A DNA stretch of 64,000 nt from Sphingomonas sp. UNC305MFCol5.2 (lineage in GTDB: Bacteria; Pseudomonadota; Alphaproteobacteria; Sphingomonadales; Sphingomonadaceae). The notes under the pieces were generated by a model. It was not told the DNA's origin and did no database searches. It saw nothing but the letters and a program-made list of their open reading frames with translations. Positions 18,387 through 25,598 of this stretch are shown in pieces. Both the position numbers and the translations under genes were made by a program. The stretch covers positions 744,001 to 808,000 of the forward strand of contig NZ_JOOE01000002.1 of NCBI RefSeq assembly GCF_000712135.1, read 5' to 3'. Position 1 is the first letter of the stretch; every line of letters starts with the position of its first letter.

Positions 18387-18593
18387 GCGCCGCGGGCAAG
18401 GTATCGCGGAACCGGATGCATACACGAACGTTGCGCGCGCGCCAAGCGGCGGGTGAGGAAGGTGAACCTGCCCTTTCCCTTCCTGGCACGCCCCTCTTAT
18501 GCAGGAAGGGAGTTGCGACGAGGCGGGAGCGTTGTCACCCGGAGCGAGGCGTCCACTGCGACCGATTCGGCCGCGCCGCCCCTCGAACGCAAC

Positions 18594-18630
18594 ACGGCCG
18601 GCGGAGAGAGGGGGATCTTCCGCCGGCCGT
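18594..18630 (-). terminator. Long inverted repeat after the small basic peptide gene
   Basis: Twelve-base perfect arms ACGGCCGGCGGA / TCCGCCGGCCGT around a 13-base loop, 41 bases past the stop. A strong hairpin; the following bases (GTTGCGTTC) are only moderately T-rich. Confidence 0.55.
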
Positions 18631-18670
18631 AAACGCCGATGCAGGGCAGAGCATCGGGTTTGGCGTAACC

Positions 18671-18850
18671 TTATTTTGCTGCTTTGGCCTTGACCGTCTT
18701 GGCCGCCTTGGTCGTCTCGGTCTTCACCGGTTTGGCGGCCTTATGGGCCCTGTGATGCTTGGTGATCGATACGCTGGCGGCGCTGGCGATCGTCGGCGCG
18801 GCGATCATCGCAACCGCGGCGATGGGAAGCAGGGTGCGGGAAAGCTTCAT
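18671..18850 (-). CDS. Small exported Ala/Lys-rich peptide
   Basis: 59 residues. ATG 18848-18850 is preceded by an excellent Shine-Dalgarno (AAGGAGG, seven bases upstream), which decides the start. A signal peptide ([24 protein letters not shown]) is followed by a mature part of about 35 residues made almost only of Ala, Lys, Thr, Val and His ([21 protein letters not shown]). The composition is like acid-shock (Asr-type) periplasmic peptides, but homology is not shown. It has its own 3' hairpin and lies between adk-linked genes and rpsM. Confidence 0.75.
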   Translation of the reverse strand: MKLSRTLLPIAAVAMIAAPTIASAASVSITKHHRAHKAAKPVKTETTKAAKTVKAKAAK

Positions 18851-18964
18851 CGAAATCCTCCTTGGGAAGAGGGAACCGGCGCGCTGCCGGCCCTGCCCTC
18901 TTCCTAACCGGAGCCACTTCACGCCGCGGTGACGCGGGCATGAAGATTTTGTCATGTGCGGGAG

Positions 18965-19183
18965 TCAGCTCCTCGCCGCGCGCACCACGACCGCGACCCC
19001 GAGCAGGATCGCGCCGACCATGCCGCCGATCGCGAGCAGTCCGGCAGGTGTCACCTCCACTTCGGCCACGCCGGAGGAACGTTCGCCGATCTGCAGTCGG
19101 GCGGCAGCGCGCTGGGGCACAGCCAGTGGGGTGTGCATCGACTCGCCCGGTGCCGATGGAATGATGTCGCGAACCTTGCTCAT
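18965..19183 (-). CDS. Small single-span membrane protein
   Basis: 72 residues from ATG 19181-19183, four bases after the stop of the SRPBCC gene. The N-terminal 48 residues are soluble (SAPGESMHTPLAVPQRAAARLQ); one membrane helix follows (AGLLAIGGMVGAILLGVAVVV) with a short basic tail (RAARS). The tight spacing suggests co-transcription with the SRPBCC gene, and perhaps with secY-adk. No family recognised. Confidence 0.65.
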   Translation of the reverse strand: MSKVRDIIPSAPGESMHTPLAVPQRAAARLQIGERSSGVAEVEVTPAGLLAIGGMVGAILLGVAVVVRAARS

Positions 19184-19187
19184 GCCT

Positions 19188-19688
19188 TCAACGCTCCGCA
19201 GCGGCCTTGAGCCGCGTCCATTGGCCACCGAGCACCCCGTCCACCGGCACCGCGATATTGGCGAGGCCGGGTCCGGATACCGTGTAGCTGGCCGTGAGTT
19301 CGGTGCCGGCGCCCAAGGGCTTGAGCGTGACCGTCAACACTGCAGCGACGGGCATGGCCTGGAGCGGGCCGAGCCCGCCGGTCATGCGCAGCGTGTCGTT
19401 CGCGGCGAGATAGACGACTCGCATATGCTCGACGCCGCCGCTCGCGGTCTTCTCGCACCAGCAACCGCCGGGACGGGCGTCGAGGGTGAGGTTGGCGGCG
19501 TTGCCGCTATAGGAATGAGCGCCGTCCCACCAGCGCGCTGGCTGGATCAGCGTCTCCCAGACCTTCGCCGGGGGCGCGGCGATGGTCAGCTTGTGCCGGG
19601 TTGCGAAGTCGGTGTCCGACGTCCGGACGACTTCGGCCGCACCCGGAGTCGCCGCGAGCAGCGGCAGTGCGAGCAGAGACAGGCGCAT
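19188..19688 (-). CDS. Exported SRPBCC/START-like domain protein
   Basis: 166 residues from ATG 19686-19688 with a signal peptide (MRLSLLALPLLAATPGAAE). The mature part fits the SRPBCC (AHSA1-like) helix-grip fold: TIAAPPAKVWETLIQPARWW near residue 37, a GGCWCE strand, then TLKPLGAGTELTASYTVSG. These domains bind hydrophobic ligands; a periplasmic location is less usual for the fold. A much longer upstream frame exists but overlaps adk antisense-free coding and is spurious. It starts 34 bases after adk. Confidence 0.85.
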   Translation of the reverse strand: MRLSLLALPLLAATPGAAEVVRTSDTDFATRHKLTIAAPPAKVWETLIQPARWWDGAHSYSGNAANLTLDARPGGCWCEKTASGGVEHMRVVYLAANDTLRMTGGLGPLQAMPVAAVLTVTLKPLGAGTELTASYTVSGPGLANIAVPVDGVLGGQWTRLKAAAER

Positions 19689-19722
19689 GCGATACCCTCC
19701 CGTTGCGGGCAGGATATTGCGT

Positions 19723-20376
19723 TCAGGCCTTGCCGTCGAGGATCGCGGCGATCTGTGTGCTGACCTCGTCGATGTCAGCCATGCCGTCCACCCGGCGGAC
19801 CAGCCCCTTCGCCTCGTAGATCGGCAGGATCGGCGCAGTCTTGGCGCGATACTCGGCCATGCGGGTGCGCACCGTCTCGGCATTGTCGTCTGGGCGGCGC
19901 TTGAATTCGTGACTGCCGCAGACGTCGCAGGTACCCTCAACCTTGGGCTGTTTGAAGCGGTCGTGATAGCCCTCGCCGCACTGCGCGCAGGTGAAGCGGC
20001 CAGTGATGCGATCGACCAGCGCATCCTCGTCGACTTGCAGCTCGATCACGAAATCGAGCTTGCGGCCGCGCTCGGCGAGCAGGCCGTCGAGCGCCTCGGC
20101 TTGCGCGGCGGTGCGCGGATAGCCGTCGAAGATCGCGCCCGTTTCGGTATCGGCCATGTCGAGCCGCTCGCCGATGATGCCCGAGACGATCTCGTCCGAC
20201 ACCAGCTCGCCGGCTTCCATCACGGCCTTGGCCTTCAGGCCGGTCGGCGTGCCGGCCTTGACCGCGGCGCGCAGCATGTCGCCCGTCGAGAGCTGGACCA
20301 TGCCGCGCTCCGCCTCGAGGCGGCTCGCCTGGGTGCCCTTGCCCGCACCCGGAGGGCCCAACAGGATGATGTTCAC
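19723..20376 (-). CDS. adk: Adenylate kinase with zinc-finger-type lid
   Basis: 217 residues. P-loop GPPGAGKGT at 7-15, AMP-binding segments LSTGDMLRA and FDGYPRT, and the lid domain. The lid contains CAQC and CDVC separated by 16 residues, a four-Cys zinc-binding set found in Gram-positive and many alphaproteobacterial enzymes but absent from E. coli Adk. It interconverts ATP + AMP and 2 ADP. Follows secY after 28 bases, the normal spc order. Confidence 0.97.
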   Translation of the reverse strand: MNIILLGPPGAGKGTQASRLEAERGMVQLSTGDMLRAAVKAGTPTGLKAKAVMEAGELVSDEIVSGIIGERLDMADTETGAIFDGYPRTAAQAEALDGLLAERGRKLDFVIELQVDEDALVDRITGRFTCAQCGEGYHDRFKQPKVEGTCDVCGSHEFKRRPDDNAETVRTRMAEYRAKTAPILPIYEAKGLVRRVDGMADIDEVSTQIAAILDGKA

Positions 20377-20404
20377 TCGGTTATCCCCGTCCCAAGCTGC
20401 GCGT

Positions 20405-21760
20405 TCAGCGCATGCGACCCTTCAATTTCGCCTTCTTGATCAGATCGCCATACTGGTGCGCCAGCAAATGCGACTGGATCTGCGTAACCGTGTCCATCGT
20501 TACGTTGACCACGATCAGAAGGCTAGTGCCGCCCATCAGGAACGTCGCGCCGAGCGCCGACATCGCAAATTCGGGAGCAAGGCAGATGAAGGTCAGATAC
20601 GCCGCACCGATCACGGTGATGCGCGTCAGCACATAATCGAAATAGACCTCGGTGTTCTTGCCCGGGCGGATGCCGGGGATGAACCCGCCATAGCGCTTGA
20701 GATTGTCCGCGGTCTCCTCGGGATTGAACACCACGGCGGTGTAGAAGAACGAGAAGAAGATGATGCCCGCGCCATAGAGCGCCATGTAGAGCGGCGAACC
20801 GTGACGCAGATAGATGTTGAGGTTGCTCACGAAATCGCCCCACCAGCTCTCGCCCGTCGCGGCGGTGCCGGCAAACTGGGTGATCGTCAGCGGCAGCAGC
20901 AGCAGCGACGAGGCGAAGATCGGCGGAATCACGCCGGCGGTGTTGAGCTTGAGCGGCAGATGGCTGCGCTCGGCCTGGACGCCGCGCGCGGTCTGGCGCT
21001 TGGGATACTGGATCAGGATGCGGCGCTGGGCGCGCTCCATGAAGCAGATCAGCAGCACGATCCCGGCGACTGCGACAATGATCGAGATCAGGCGCAGCGG
21101 ATCGATCGTGCCGGTGCGGCCGCTCTCGAACAGCTGGACCAGCGTGGTCGGCAGGCGCGCAACGATGCCCGCCATGATGATCAGCGAGATGCCGTTGCCG
21201 ACGCCGCGGCTGGTGATCTGCTCGCCCAGCCACATCAGGAACAGCGTGCCGCCGACGAGGCTGATCACTGCGCCGAGGATGAACAGCGGGCCCGGCTCGA
21301 TCACGGGCGAAACGCCCTGCACGCCGACCTGAAGGCCGCTGGCGATGAAATAGCCCTGGACCGCGGTGAGGCCGACCGTGCCGTAGCGGGTGTACTGGTT
21401 GAGACGCTTGCGGCCGCTCTCGCCTTCCTTCTTGATCGCGGCGAGCGTCGGCGACAGCGAGGTCGCGAGCTGCACGACGATCGAGGCCGTGATGTAGGGC
21501 ATCACGCCGAGCGCCACGACCGATGCGCGGTTGAGCGCGCCGCCGGTGAAGCTGTTGAAGAAATCGAGGACGCCGCCTTGCAGATTGTTGGTCAGCAGGC
21601 CGAGCTGGGTCGGATCGATGCCCGGGATCGGCACATAGCTGAGCAGGCGGAAGACGATCAGCGCGCCCAGCGTGAACCACAGGCGCTTCTTGAGCTCCGT
21701 CGCCTTGCTGAACTTCGACAGATTGATGCTGGAGGCGAGTTGATCGGCTGCGGATGCCAT
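20405..21760 (-). CDS. secY: Preprotein translocase subunit SecY
   Basis: 451 residues from ATG 21758-21760; a TTG two codons upstream is possible but less likely. Ten membrane segments are expected and visible, with the plug region IDPTQLG and the cytoplasmic loop KKEGESGRKRLNQYTRYGT. SecY is the channel of the SecYEG translocon in the inner membrane. The gene is separated from rplO by 181 bases that include a terminator-like hairpin and a promoter candidate. Confidence 0.97.
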   Translation of the reverse strand: MASAADQLASSINLSKFSKATELKKRLWFTLGALIVFRLLSYVPIPGIDPTQLGLLTNNLQGGVLDFFNSFTGGALNRASVVALGVMPYITASIVVQLATSLSPTLAAIKKEGESGRKRLNQYTRYGTVGLTAVQGYFIASGLQVGVQGVSPVIEPGPLFILGAVISLVGGTLFLMWLGEQITSRGVGNGISLIIMAGIVARLPTTLVQLFESGRTGTIDPLRLISIIVAVAGIVLLICFMERAQRRILIQYPKRQTARGVQAERSHLPLKLNTAGVIPPIFASSLLLLPLTITQFAGTAATGESWWGDFVSNLNIYLRHGSPLYMALYGAGIIFFSFFYTAVVFNPEETADNLKRYGGFIPGIRPGKNTEVYFDYVLTRITVIGAAYLTFICLAPEFAMSALGATFLMGGTSLLIVVNVTMDTVTQIQSHLLAHQYGDLIKKAKLKGRMR

Positions 21761-21818
21761 GTGCAAATTCGTCCTGGAAACAAAAGCGGCGGGAAAGCGT
21801 TCGACCGCCCCCGCCGCT

Positions 21819-21846
21819 CATATAAGTCCTTCGGTCCCGAGGGCAA
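21819..21846 (-). promoter_or_regulatory. Candidate promoter for secY-adk
   Basis: TTGCCC (21841-21846), 16 bases, TATATG (21819-21824), about 60 bases upstream of the secY start. The hexamers are moderate matches, but the place, after the rplO hairpin, makes sense. Confidence 0.45.
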
Positions 21847-21885
21847 TGCGGCGCCTGCCCCCAAGCCCGTTCGGCTTGCGCTTGT

Positions 21886-21931
21886 CGTGCTTCGACAAGC
21901 TCAGCACGAACGAAAGGCGGGTTTCCCCGCC
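21886..21931. repeat. Sphingomonad-type palindromic repeat plus rplO terminator hairpin
   Basis: 21886-21912 contains the CTTCGACAAGCTCAGCACGA palindrome, a type seen widely between sphingomonad genes. Beside it, 21916-21931 forms GGCGGG-GAAA-CCCGCC followed on the minus strand by TTTCGTT, eleven bases past the rplO stop, likely a terminator for rplO. Confidence 0.65.
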
Positions 21932-21941
21932 CCTCGAGAAA

Positions 21942-22481
21942 TCAGCCCTGCTTGCCTGCCTTCTTGGCGGCAATGACCTTCTGCACCGAGCGGTGCTTGG
22001 CTTTGGCCTTCTCGGCTGCCGGAACGATCTCGGGAACCGTCACCGAACCGCCGGCCTTCTCGACCGCTTCGCGCGCCGACTTCGACACGCCGGCGACCGT
22101 GAAGTTAAGCTTGGCCGAGAACTCGCCCTTGCCGAGGAGGCGGACGCCGTCCTTGCCGCCACGGGTCAGACCCGCCGCGTTGAGCTCGGCCTGGGTGATG
22201 TCGGTCGCGGTCAGCTTGCCGGCATCGACTGCCTTCTGGATCGCGCCGAGATTCACCTCGGCATAGTCCTTGGCGAAGATGTTGTTGAAGCCGCGCTTCG
22301 GGATCCGCATGTGGAGCGGCATCTGGCCGCCCTCGAACCCGTTGATCGAGACGCCTTCGCGGCTCTTCTGGCCCTTCTGGCCCCGGCCGGCGGTCTTGCC
22401 CTTGCCCGAGCCGATGCCACGGCCGACGCGCATGCGGTCCTTGCGGGCGCCCTGATTGTCGCGGAGATCGTTGAGTTTCAT
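21942..22481 (-). CDS. rplO: 50S ribosomal protein L15
   Basis: 179 residues from ATG 22479-22481 ([14 protein letters not shown]). The Gly/Lys-rich start with [22 protein letters not shown] and the [15 protein letters not shown] stretch identify L15. The protein is about 30 residues longer than the E. coli one (144), due to a basic C-terminal extension ([22 protein letters not shown]). Not adjacent to rpmD as usual: two other genes and 1.8 kb intervene. Confidence 0.96.
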   Translation of the reverse strand: MKLNDLRDNQGARKDRMRVGRGIGSGKGKTAGRGQKGQKSREGVSINGFEGGQMPLHMRIPKRGFNNIFAKDYAEVNLGAIQKAVDAGKLTATDITQAELNAAGLTRGGKDGVRLLGKGEFSAKLNFTVAGVSKSAREAVEKAGGSVTVPEIVPAAEKAKAKHRSVQKVIAAKKAGKQG

Positions 22482-22530
22482 GTCGTGCACTCGCTTTCGC
22501 TTTTGTCGCGCTGATGGAAAGGAAGCGGCG

Positions 22531-22559
22531 CGCATAGCGGCGGGATCGACGTTTGTCAC
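22531..22559 (-). promoter_or_regulatory. Candidate promoter for rplO
   Basis: GTGACA (22554-22559), 17 bases, TATGCG (22531-22536); five of six at -35, moderate at -10, about 43 bases upstream of the rplO start. Confidence 0.5.
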
Positions 22560-22707
22560 CACTTATGTTTGTGCGTCTGGGCCGCGCGCTTAACACAGGG
22601 CTGGTTGACTCGTTTGCGGGTTTTTCGCCGGACGCGCCTGCGAAGCCTCCACGAAGCGCCAGCGACGCGGCACCTACGCGCGTACCTGCGGGGCGTAGGG
22701 AGCTGGA

Positions 22708-22759
22708 TCGACGGTTCAAAGAGCCCGGCGAGCCAGGCAGGTGAAATCCTACATTGCAA
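22708..22759 (-). repeat. Two-copy intergenic element, copy A
   Basis: Minus strand reads GCAATGTAGGATTT, 19 variable bases, then GCTCTTTGAACCGTCGA. Both blocks recur in the same order at 56096-56148 with a 22-base spacer. The two blocks are conserved while the middle and flanks differ. Confidence 0.7.
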
Positions 22760-22798
22760 GCGAAGGGCAAATGATGGGTCGCCCCGGCCGGCGCCGAG

Positions 22799-23281
22799 CT
22801 AGCGCACCCGATTGAAGATGCTGGTCGTGATCTCCGGCTTGCCGTTCAGGTTGAGCCAGACCACCGTCTCGGTCATCGTTCCGCCATCCGGCGAGACGAC
22901 ATAGGTTCGCGTCGTTCGGGGCATGTGCTCCTTGTAGAAGGCAGCGACCATCACGTTCGGCGCGGGAATCCGGGTGGCGAGCATGTCCACTCCAGGATAG
23001 CCTTGGCTGGGCGCCGCCGTGCCATCCAGCGGATAGGTTCCTTCCGCCCGGATCGGCACGCCATCTCCGCCAATCACGTCGAGCGTCGTCCGCCACCTGC
23101 TCTGACCGGCGTCGCTATAAGTGATGGTCACAGCCTTGGGACGCTTCTCGGGCGGGAAAGGCATTCGCGCGACGTCCAGTTCCCAGGTGCCCAGGAGTGG
23201 CGATGGCGCTTGCGTCTGCGCCGCAGCGGAAGTGGTCGCGAACGCGCTCGCGAGCATCAGCGAGTAGAATAGCTCCTTCAT
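22799..23281 (-). CDS. Exported small beta-barrel-like protein, unknown function
   Basis: 160 residues with a signal peptide (MKELFYSLMLASAFATTSAAAQ) and GGAGGA before the ATG. The mature part starts LLGTWELDVARMPFPPEKRPKAVTITYSDAG and alternates hydrophobic strands (WRTTLDVIGGDG, AEGTYPLDG, TRTYVVSPDGGTMTETVVWLNLNGKP). The opening G-x-W and strand pattern recall lipocalin-like or DUF1579-type proteins, which is only a fold-level guess. It has its own promoter and operator-like palindrome, and lies between rpmD and rplO. Confidence 0.78.
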   Translation of the reverse strand: MKELFYSLMLASAFATTSAAAQTQAPSPLLGTWELDVARMPFPPEKRPKAVTITYSDAGQSRWRTTLDVIGGDGVPIRAEGTYPLDGTAAPSQGYPGVDMLATRIPAPNVMVAAFYKEHMPRTTRTYVVSPDGGTMTETVVWLNLNGKPEITTSIFNRVR

Positions 23282-23388
23282 CGCATTCCTCCATCATCGA
23301 GTTGAAAGGCGCGCTGGTTGGCCACTGAACGTCGGCTCAGCGCCATCGACTCCGGAAGGAGACGCGTCTGACTGGAAGGCTTCCGTTC

Positions 23389-23432
23389 TCGAACCATGTT
23401 CGAAAGACTATATATGTAGATTTAAGAGTCAA
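23389..23432 (-). promoter_or_regulatory. Promoter with overlapping perfect palindrome upstream of the lipocalin-like gene
   Basis: TTGACT (23427-23432), 16 bases, TAGTCT (23405-23410). Directly downstream, covering the expected start of transcription, is TCGAAC-CAT-GTTCGA (23389-23403), a perfect palindrome of 6+3+6 bases, typical of a repressor operator. The surrounding 40 bases are clearly richer in A/T than the neighbourhood. Confidence 0.55.
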
Positions 23433-23463
23433 CCGCATTGCGTGATGACTCGGGCCGCTCGAC

Positions 23464-24144
23464 TCACGGCGCCGGCGGCGCGCCGGACGGTCGCGTGATC
23501 AGCCTGGGCGCTTCTGCTCCCTCGACGGCCAGGCGGGCGCGCTCGCCGTCCGCGCGGTCCTCCAGCGACAGCCATGCCGTATCGTCCTTGGTGCCGAGCC
23601 GGATCCCCTCGGCATATTTGCCGACGGGATTGGCATAGTTGACAGTGAAGCCGGCAAAACCGCTTTTCTCGTTGACGATCATCGCCACTGCGTCGCCGCC
23701 CGAGCGATCCAGCGCGATCACGCCGCGGCCATTGTCGAGCCAGCTCATCGCGCCGCGCTCTGACCCGGTCTCGTCGTGCAGCACCAGCCCATAGGCGCCG
23801 GCGACGCGCGGATAGCTCTTGCCGGCCAGGCGTGGATTGGGCTCTTCGCCCAGGATCACGCGATCCTTGCCCTTGTCGTCGAGCACCACGATCGAGGCCG
23901 TCTGCCCGTCCCGGCGCTCGCGCCCCTCGGCTGGAGGCGGCGCACCGATCAGGATGCGCGGCTTGCCGGCGGCATCGACGATGCGGATCGCGTGGGCCTC
24001 GATCACATCCGGCGTCCCCGGTGCGAAGCCGGCGACCACCAGGCCGATCGCGACGAGCCCGAGCGCGGCAAGGCCGGCGCGATGGCGGGCAAGGGCGCGT
24101 TCGAGCCGGGCGATGCGCAATTCGGTGTCCACGGGTTCGCTCAC
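23464..24144 (-). CDS. Membrane-anchored protein with short D-x-x-G repeats
   Basis: 226 residues from GTG 24142-24144, chosen because AAGGAG lies seven bases upstream. A cytoplasmic N-terminus with charged helix (DTELRIARLERALARHR) leads to one membrane span (LAALGLVAIGLVVAGF). The periplasmic part consists of about five repeats of a beta-hairpin motif: AIRIVDAAGKPRILIG, SIVVLDDKGKDRVILG, LVLHDETGSERGAM, VIALDRSGGDAVAMI, WLSLEDRADGERARLAV. This looks like a small beta-solenoid or propeller fragment; function unknown. It ends 182 bases before the operator-controlled gene. Confidence 0.82.
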   Translation of the reverse strand: MSEPVDTELRIARLERALARHRAGLAALGLVAIGLVVAGFAPGTPDVIEAHAIRIVDAAGKPRILIGAPPPAEGRERRDGQTASIVVLDDKGKDRVILGEEPNPRLAGKSYPRVAGAYGLVLHDETGSERGAMSWLDNGRGVIALDRSGGDAVAMIVNEKSGFAGFTVNYANPVGKYAEGIRLGTKDDTAWLSLEDRADGERARLAVEGAEAPRLITRPSGAPPAP

Positions 24145-24249
24145 AGATTCTCTCCTTCGGCGGCAACGCATATTGCCCGGCTCGTCAGACGACGTCGAGA
24201 AACCGGATTCCAGCCTCCCCGGCCCCAGAACCGGTTCGCTCCAACGGAA

Positions 24250-24277
24250 AAGGGGCGGTAGTCGCCTACCGCCCCTT
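24250..24277 (-). terminator. Terminator after rpmD
   Basis: A perfect 12-bp stem, AAGGGGCGGTAG / CTACCGCCCCTT, with a 4-base loop, followed on the minus strand by TTTTCC; 27 bases past the rpmD stop. It should end the S10/spc transcript before rplO. Confidence 0.82.
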
Positions 24278-24303
24278 CCCTGTTTCGTTCGTGGCGCGAA
24301 GGC

Positions 24304-24483
24304 TCAGCCCTCGACGACCTCGACCATGTGCTGCACCTTGCGGATCATTCCGCGGACCTCGGGGCTGTCCTGCAGCTCCGAGACCTTGTGCATCTTGTTC
24401 AGGCCAAGGCCGACGAGCGTCGCGCGCTGGTCCTTGGTGCGGCGGATCGGCGAACCGGTCTGCTTGATCTTGATGGTTGCCAT
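24304..24483 (-). CDS. rpmD: 50S ribosomal protein L30
   Basis: 59 residues, ATG 24481-24483 to TGA 24304-24306. The sequence begins [20 protein letters not shown] and continues [16 protein letters not shown], standard L30. It starts six bases after the rpsE stop, so it is co-translated with S5. It is the last gene of the continuous S10-spc run here. Confidence 0.95.
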   Translation of the reverse strand: MATIKIKQTGSPIRRTKDQRATLVGLGLNKMHKVSELQDSPEVRGMIRKVQHMVEVVEG

Positions 24484-24489
24484 GATCGA

Positions 24490-25239
24490 TTACTCCGCGA
24501 TCGCGGCCGCATCGGCCTCGGCGGTGTTCGAACCGCCACGGCCGAGCAGGTCGGCGATCTTCTTGCCGCGGCGCTGCGCAACGCTCTTCGGCGAGGTCTG
24601 CTCGCCAAGCGCTTCGAAAGTGGCGCGGATCATGTTGTAGGGGTTCGACGTGCCCACCGACTTGGTGACGACGTCGGCAACGCCCAGGCTCTCGAAGATG
24701 GCGCGCATCGGGCCACCCGCGATGATGCCGGTACCGGCAGGCGCCGTACGGACCGTGACGCGACCGGCACCGAAGTGGCCGTTGCCGTCATGGTGCAGCG
24801 TGCGGCCTTCCTTCAGCGGAACCCGGACCATTGCCTTCTTCGCGGCCGCAGTGGCCTTGGAGATGGCTTCCGGCACTTCGCGCGCCTTGCCGTGGCCGAA
24901 GCCGACCCGACCCTTGCCGTCGCCGACGACGACCAGAGCCGCGAAGCCGAAGCGCTTGCCGCCCTTCACGGTCTTCGAGACGCGGTTGATGTGGACGAGC
25001 TTTTCGATCAGCTCTTCGCCGCCATCGTCCTGCGCGCCGCGCGGGCCGCCGCGATTGTCACGACCGCCACGACCGCCGTCGCGGCCGCCACGACCGCCGC
25101 CGCCGCCCGGGCCGCCACGGCCACGACCGCCGCCCTGGCCACCGCGACCACGGCCACCGCCCTGGTAGCCGCTATCCTGCGCCGGAGCGCCGGCCTCGAC
25201 GGGAGCGCCGGTTTCCGGCGTGTTGTTCTCGTCAGCCAT
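24490..25239 (-). CDS. rpsE: 30S ribosomal protein S5 with Gly/Arg-rich N-terminal extension
   Basis: 249 residues, against about 166 in E. coli. The normal S5 body starts near residue 76 ([25 protein letters not shown]) and is complete ([32 protein letters not shown]). The first 75 residues are an extension: an acidic start ([16 protein letters not shown]) then RGG/GGR repeats. S5 sits at the mRNA entry and helps decoding fidelity. ATG 25237-25239 opens the frame two bases after rplR stops. Confidence 0.96.
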   Translation of the reverse strand: MADENNTPETGAPVEAGAPAQDSGYQGGGRGRGGQGGGRGRGGPGGGGGRGGRDGGRGGRDNRGGPRGAQDDGGEELIEKLVHINRVSKTVKGGKRFGFAALVVVGDGKGRVGFGHGKAREVPEAISKATAAAKKAMVRVPLKEGRTLHHDGNGHFGAGRVTVRTAPAGTGIIAGGPMRAIFESLGVADVVTKSVGTSNPYNMIRATFEALGEQTSPKSVAQRRGKKIADLLGRGGSNTAEADAAAIAE

Positions 25240-25241
25240 TA

Positions 25242-25598
25242 TCAGAACTCCAGTCCGCTCTCACGAGCGGCATCGGCCAGCGCCTTGACGCGGCCATGAT
25301 AGAGGAAGCCACCGCGATCGAAGACGACCTGCGTCACGCCGGCCGCCTTGGCGGCCTCGGCAACGCGCTTGCCGACTTCCTGCGCAGCCGCGACGGTCGC
25401 GCCGGCCTGGCCGCGGACGCTCTTTTCGAGCGTCGAAGCCGAAGCGACGGTCTTGCCGGCCGCATCGTCGATCACCTGGGCATAGATGTGCTTGCCCGAG
25501 CGATGGATCGAAAGCCGCGGACGGCCACCGGCGCGCGCCTTGAGCGCGGTGCGATTGCGGCGACGCCGCTTCGCGAAGAGCGAGAGACCCTTGGTCAT
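25242..25598 (-). CDS. rplR: 50S ribosomal protein L18
   Basis: 118 residues. [29 protein letters not shown] and [27 protein letters not shown] C-terminus identify L18, which binds 5S rRNA. Start overlaps the rplF stop by one base (TAATG). Confidence 0.96.
   Translation of the reverse strand: MTKGLSLFAKRRRRNRTALKARAGGRPRLSIHRSGKHIYAQVIDDAAGKTVASASTLEKSVRGQAGATVAAAQEVGKRVAEAAKAAGVTQVVFDRGGFLYHGRVKALADAARESGLEF

Larger units (their letters stand above)
18225..18670 (-). other. 446-base gap upstream of rpsM
   Basis: No gene is supported. The gap holds the alpha-operon promoter (18358-18386), a palindromic unit CCCTTCCTG / CAGGAAGGG (18477-18510) of the dispersed type, and a long inverted repeat (18594-18630) just after the small peptide gene. 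The predicted rpsM leader is about 125 bases. Several short open frames on both strands lack coding character. Confidence 0.55.
22482..22798 (-). other. 317-base gap upstream of rplO
   Basis: No gene is supported. Contains the rplO promoter candidate (22531-22559) and copy A of a two-copy element (22708-22759). The gene at 22799 ends directly at its border with no clear T-tailed terminator visible. A short plus-strand frame here reads DGSKS ... ILHC, which is similar to a frame at 56.1 kb (see findings). Confidence 0.5.

Noticed and set aside
18229..18489. An 86-codon frame upstream of rpsM
   Set aside because: Overlaps the alpha-operon promoter, no Shine-Dalgarno, Arg/Ala-rich sequence.
20156..21976. 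A 606-codon plus-strand frame opposite adk and secY
   Set aside because: Antisense to conserved genes and without recognisable domains.
22700..22760. tRNA-like GGTTCAAA stretch
   Set aside because: No acceptor stem, anticodon arm or D-arm could be drawn; it belongs to the two-copy element.
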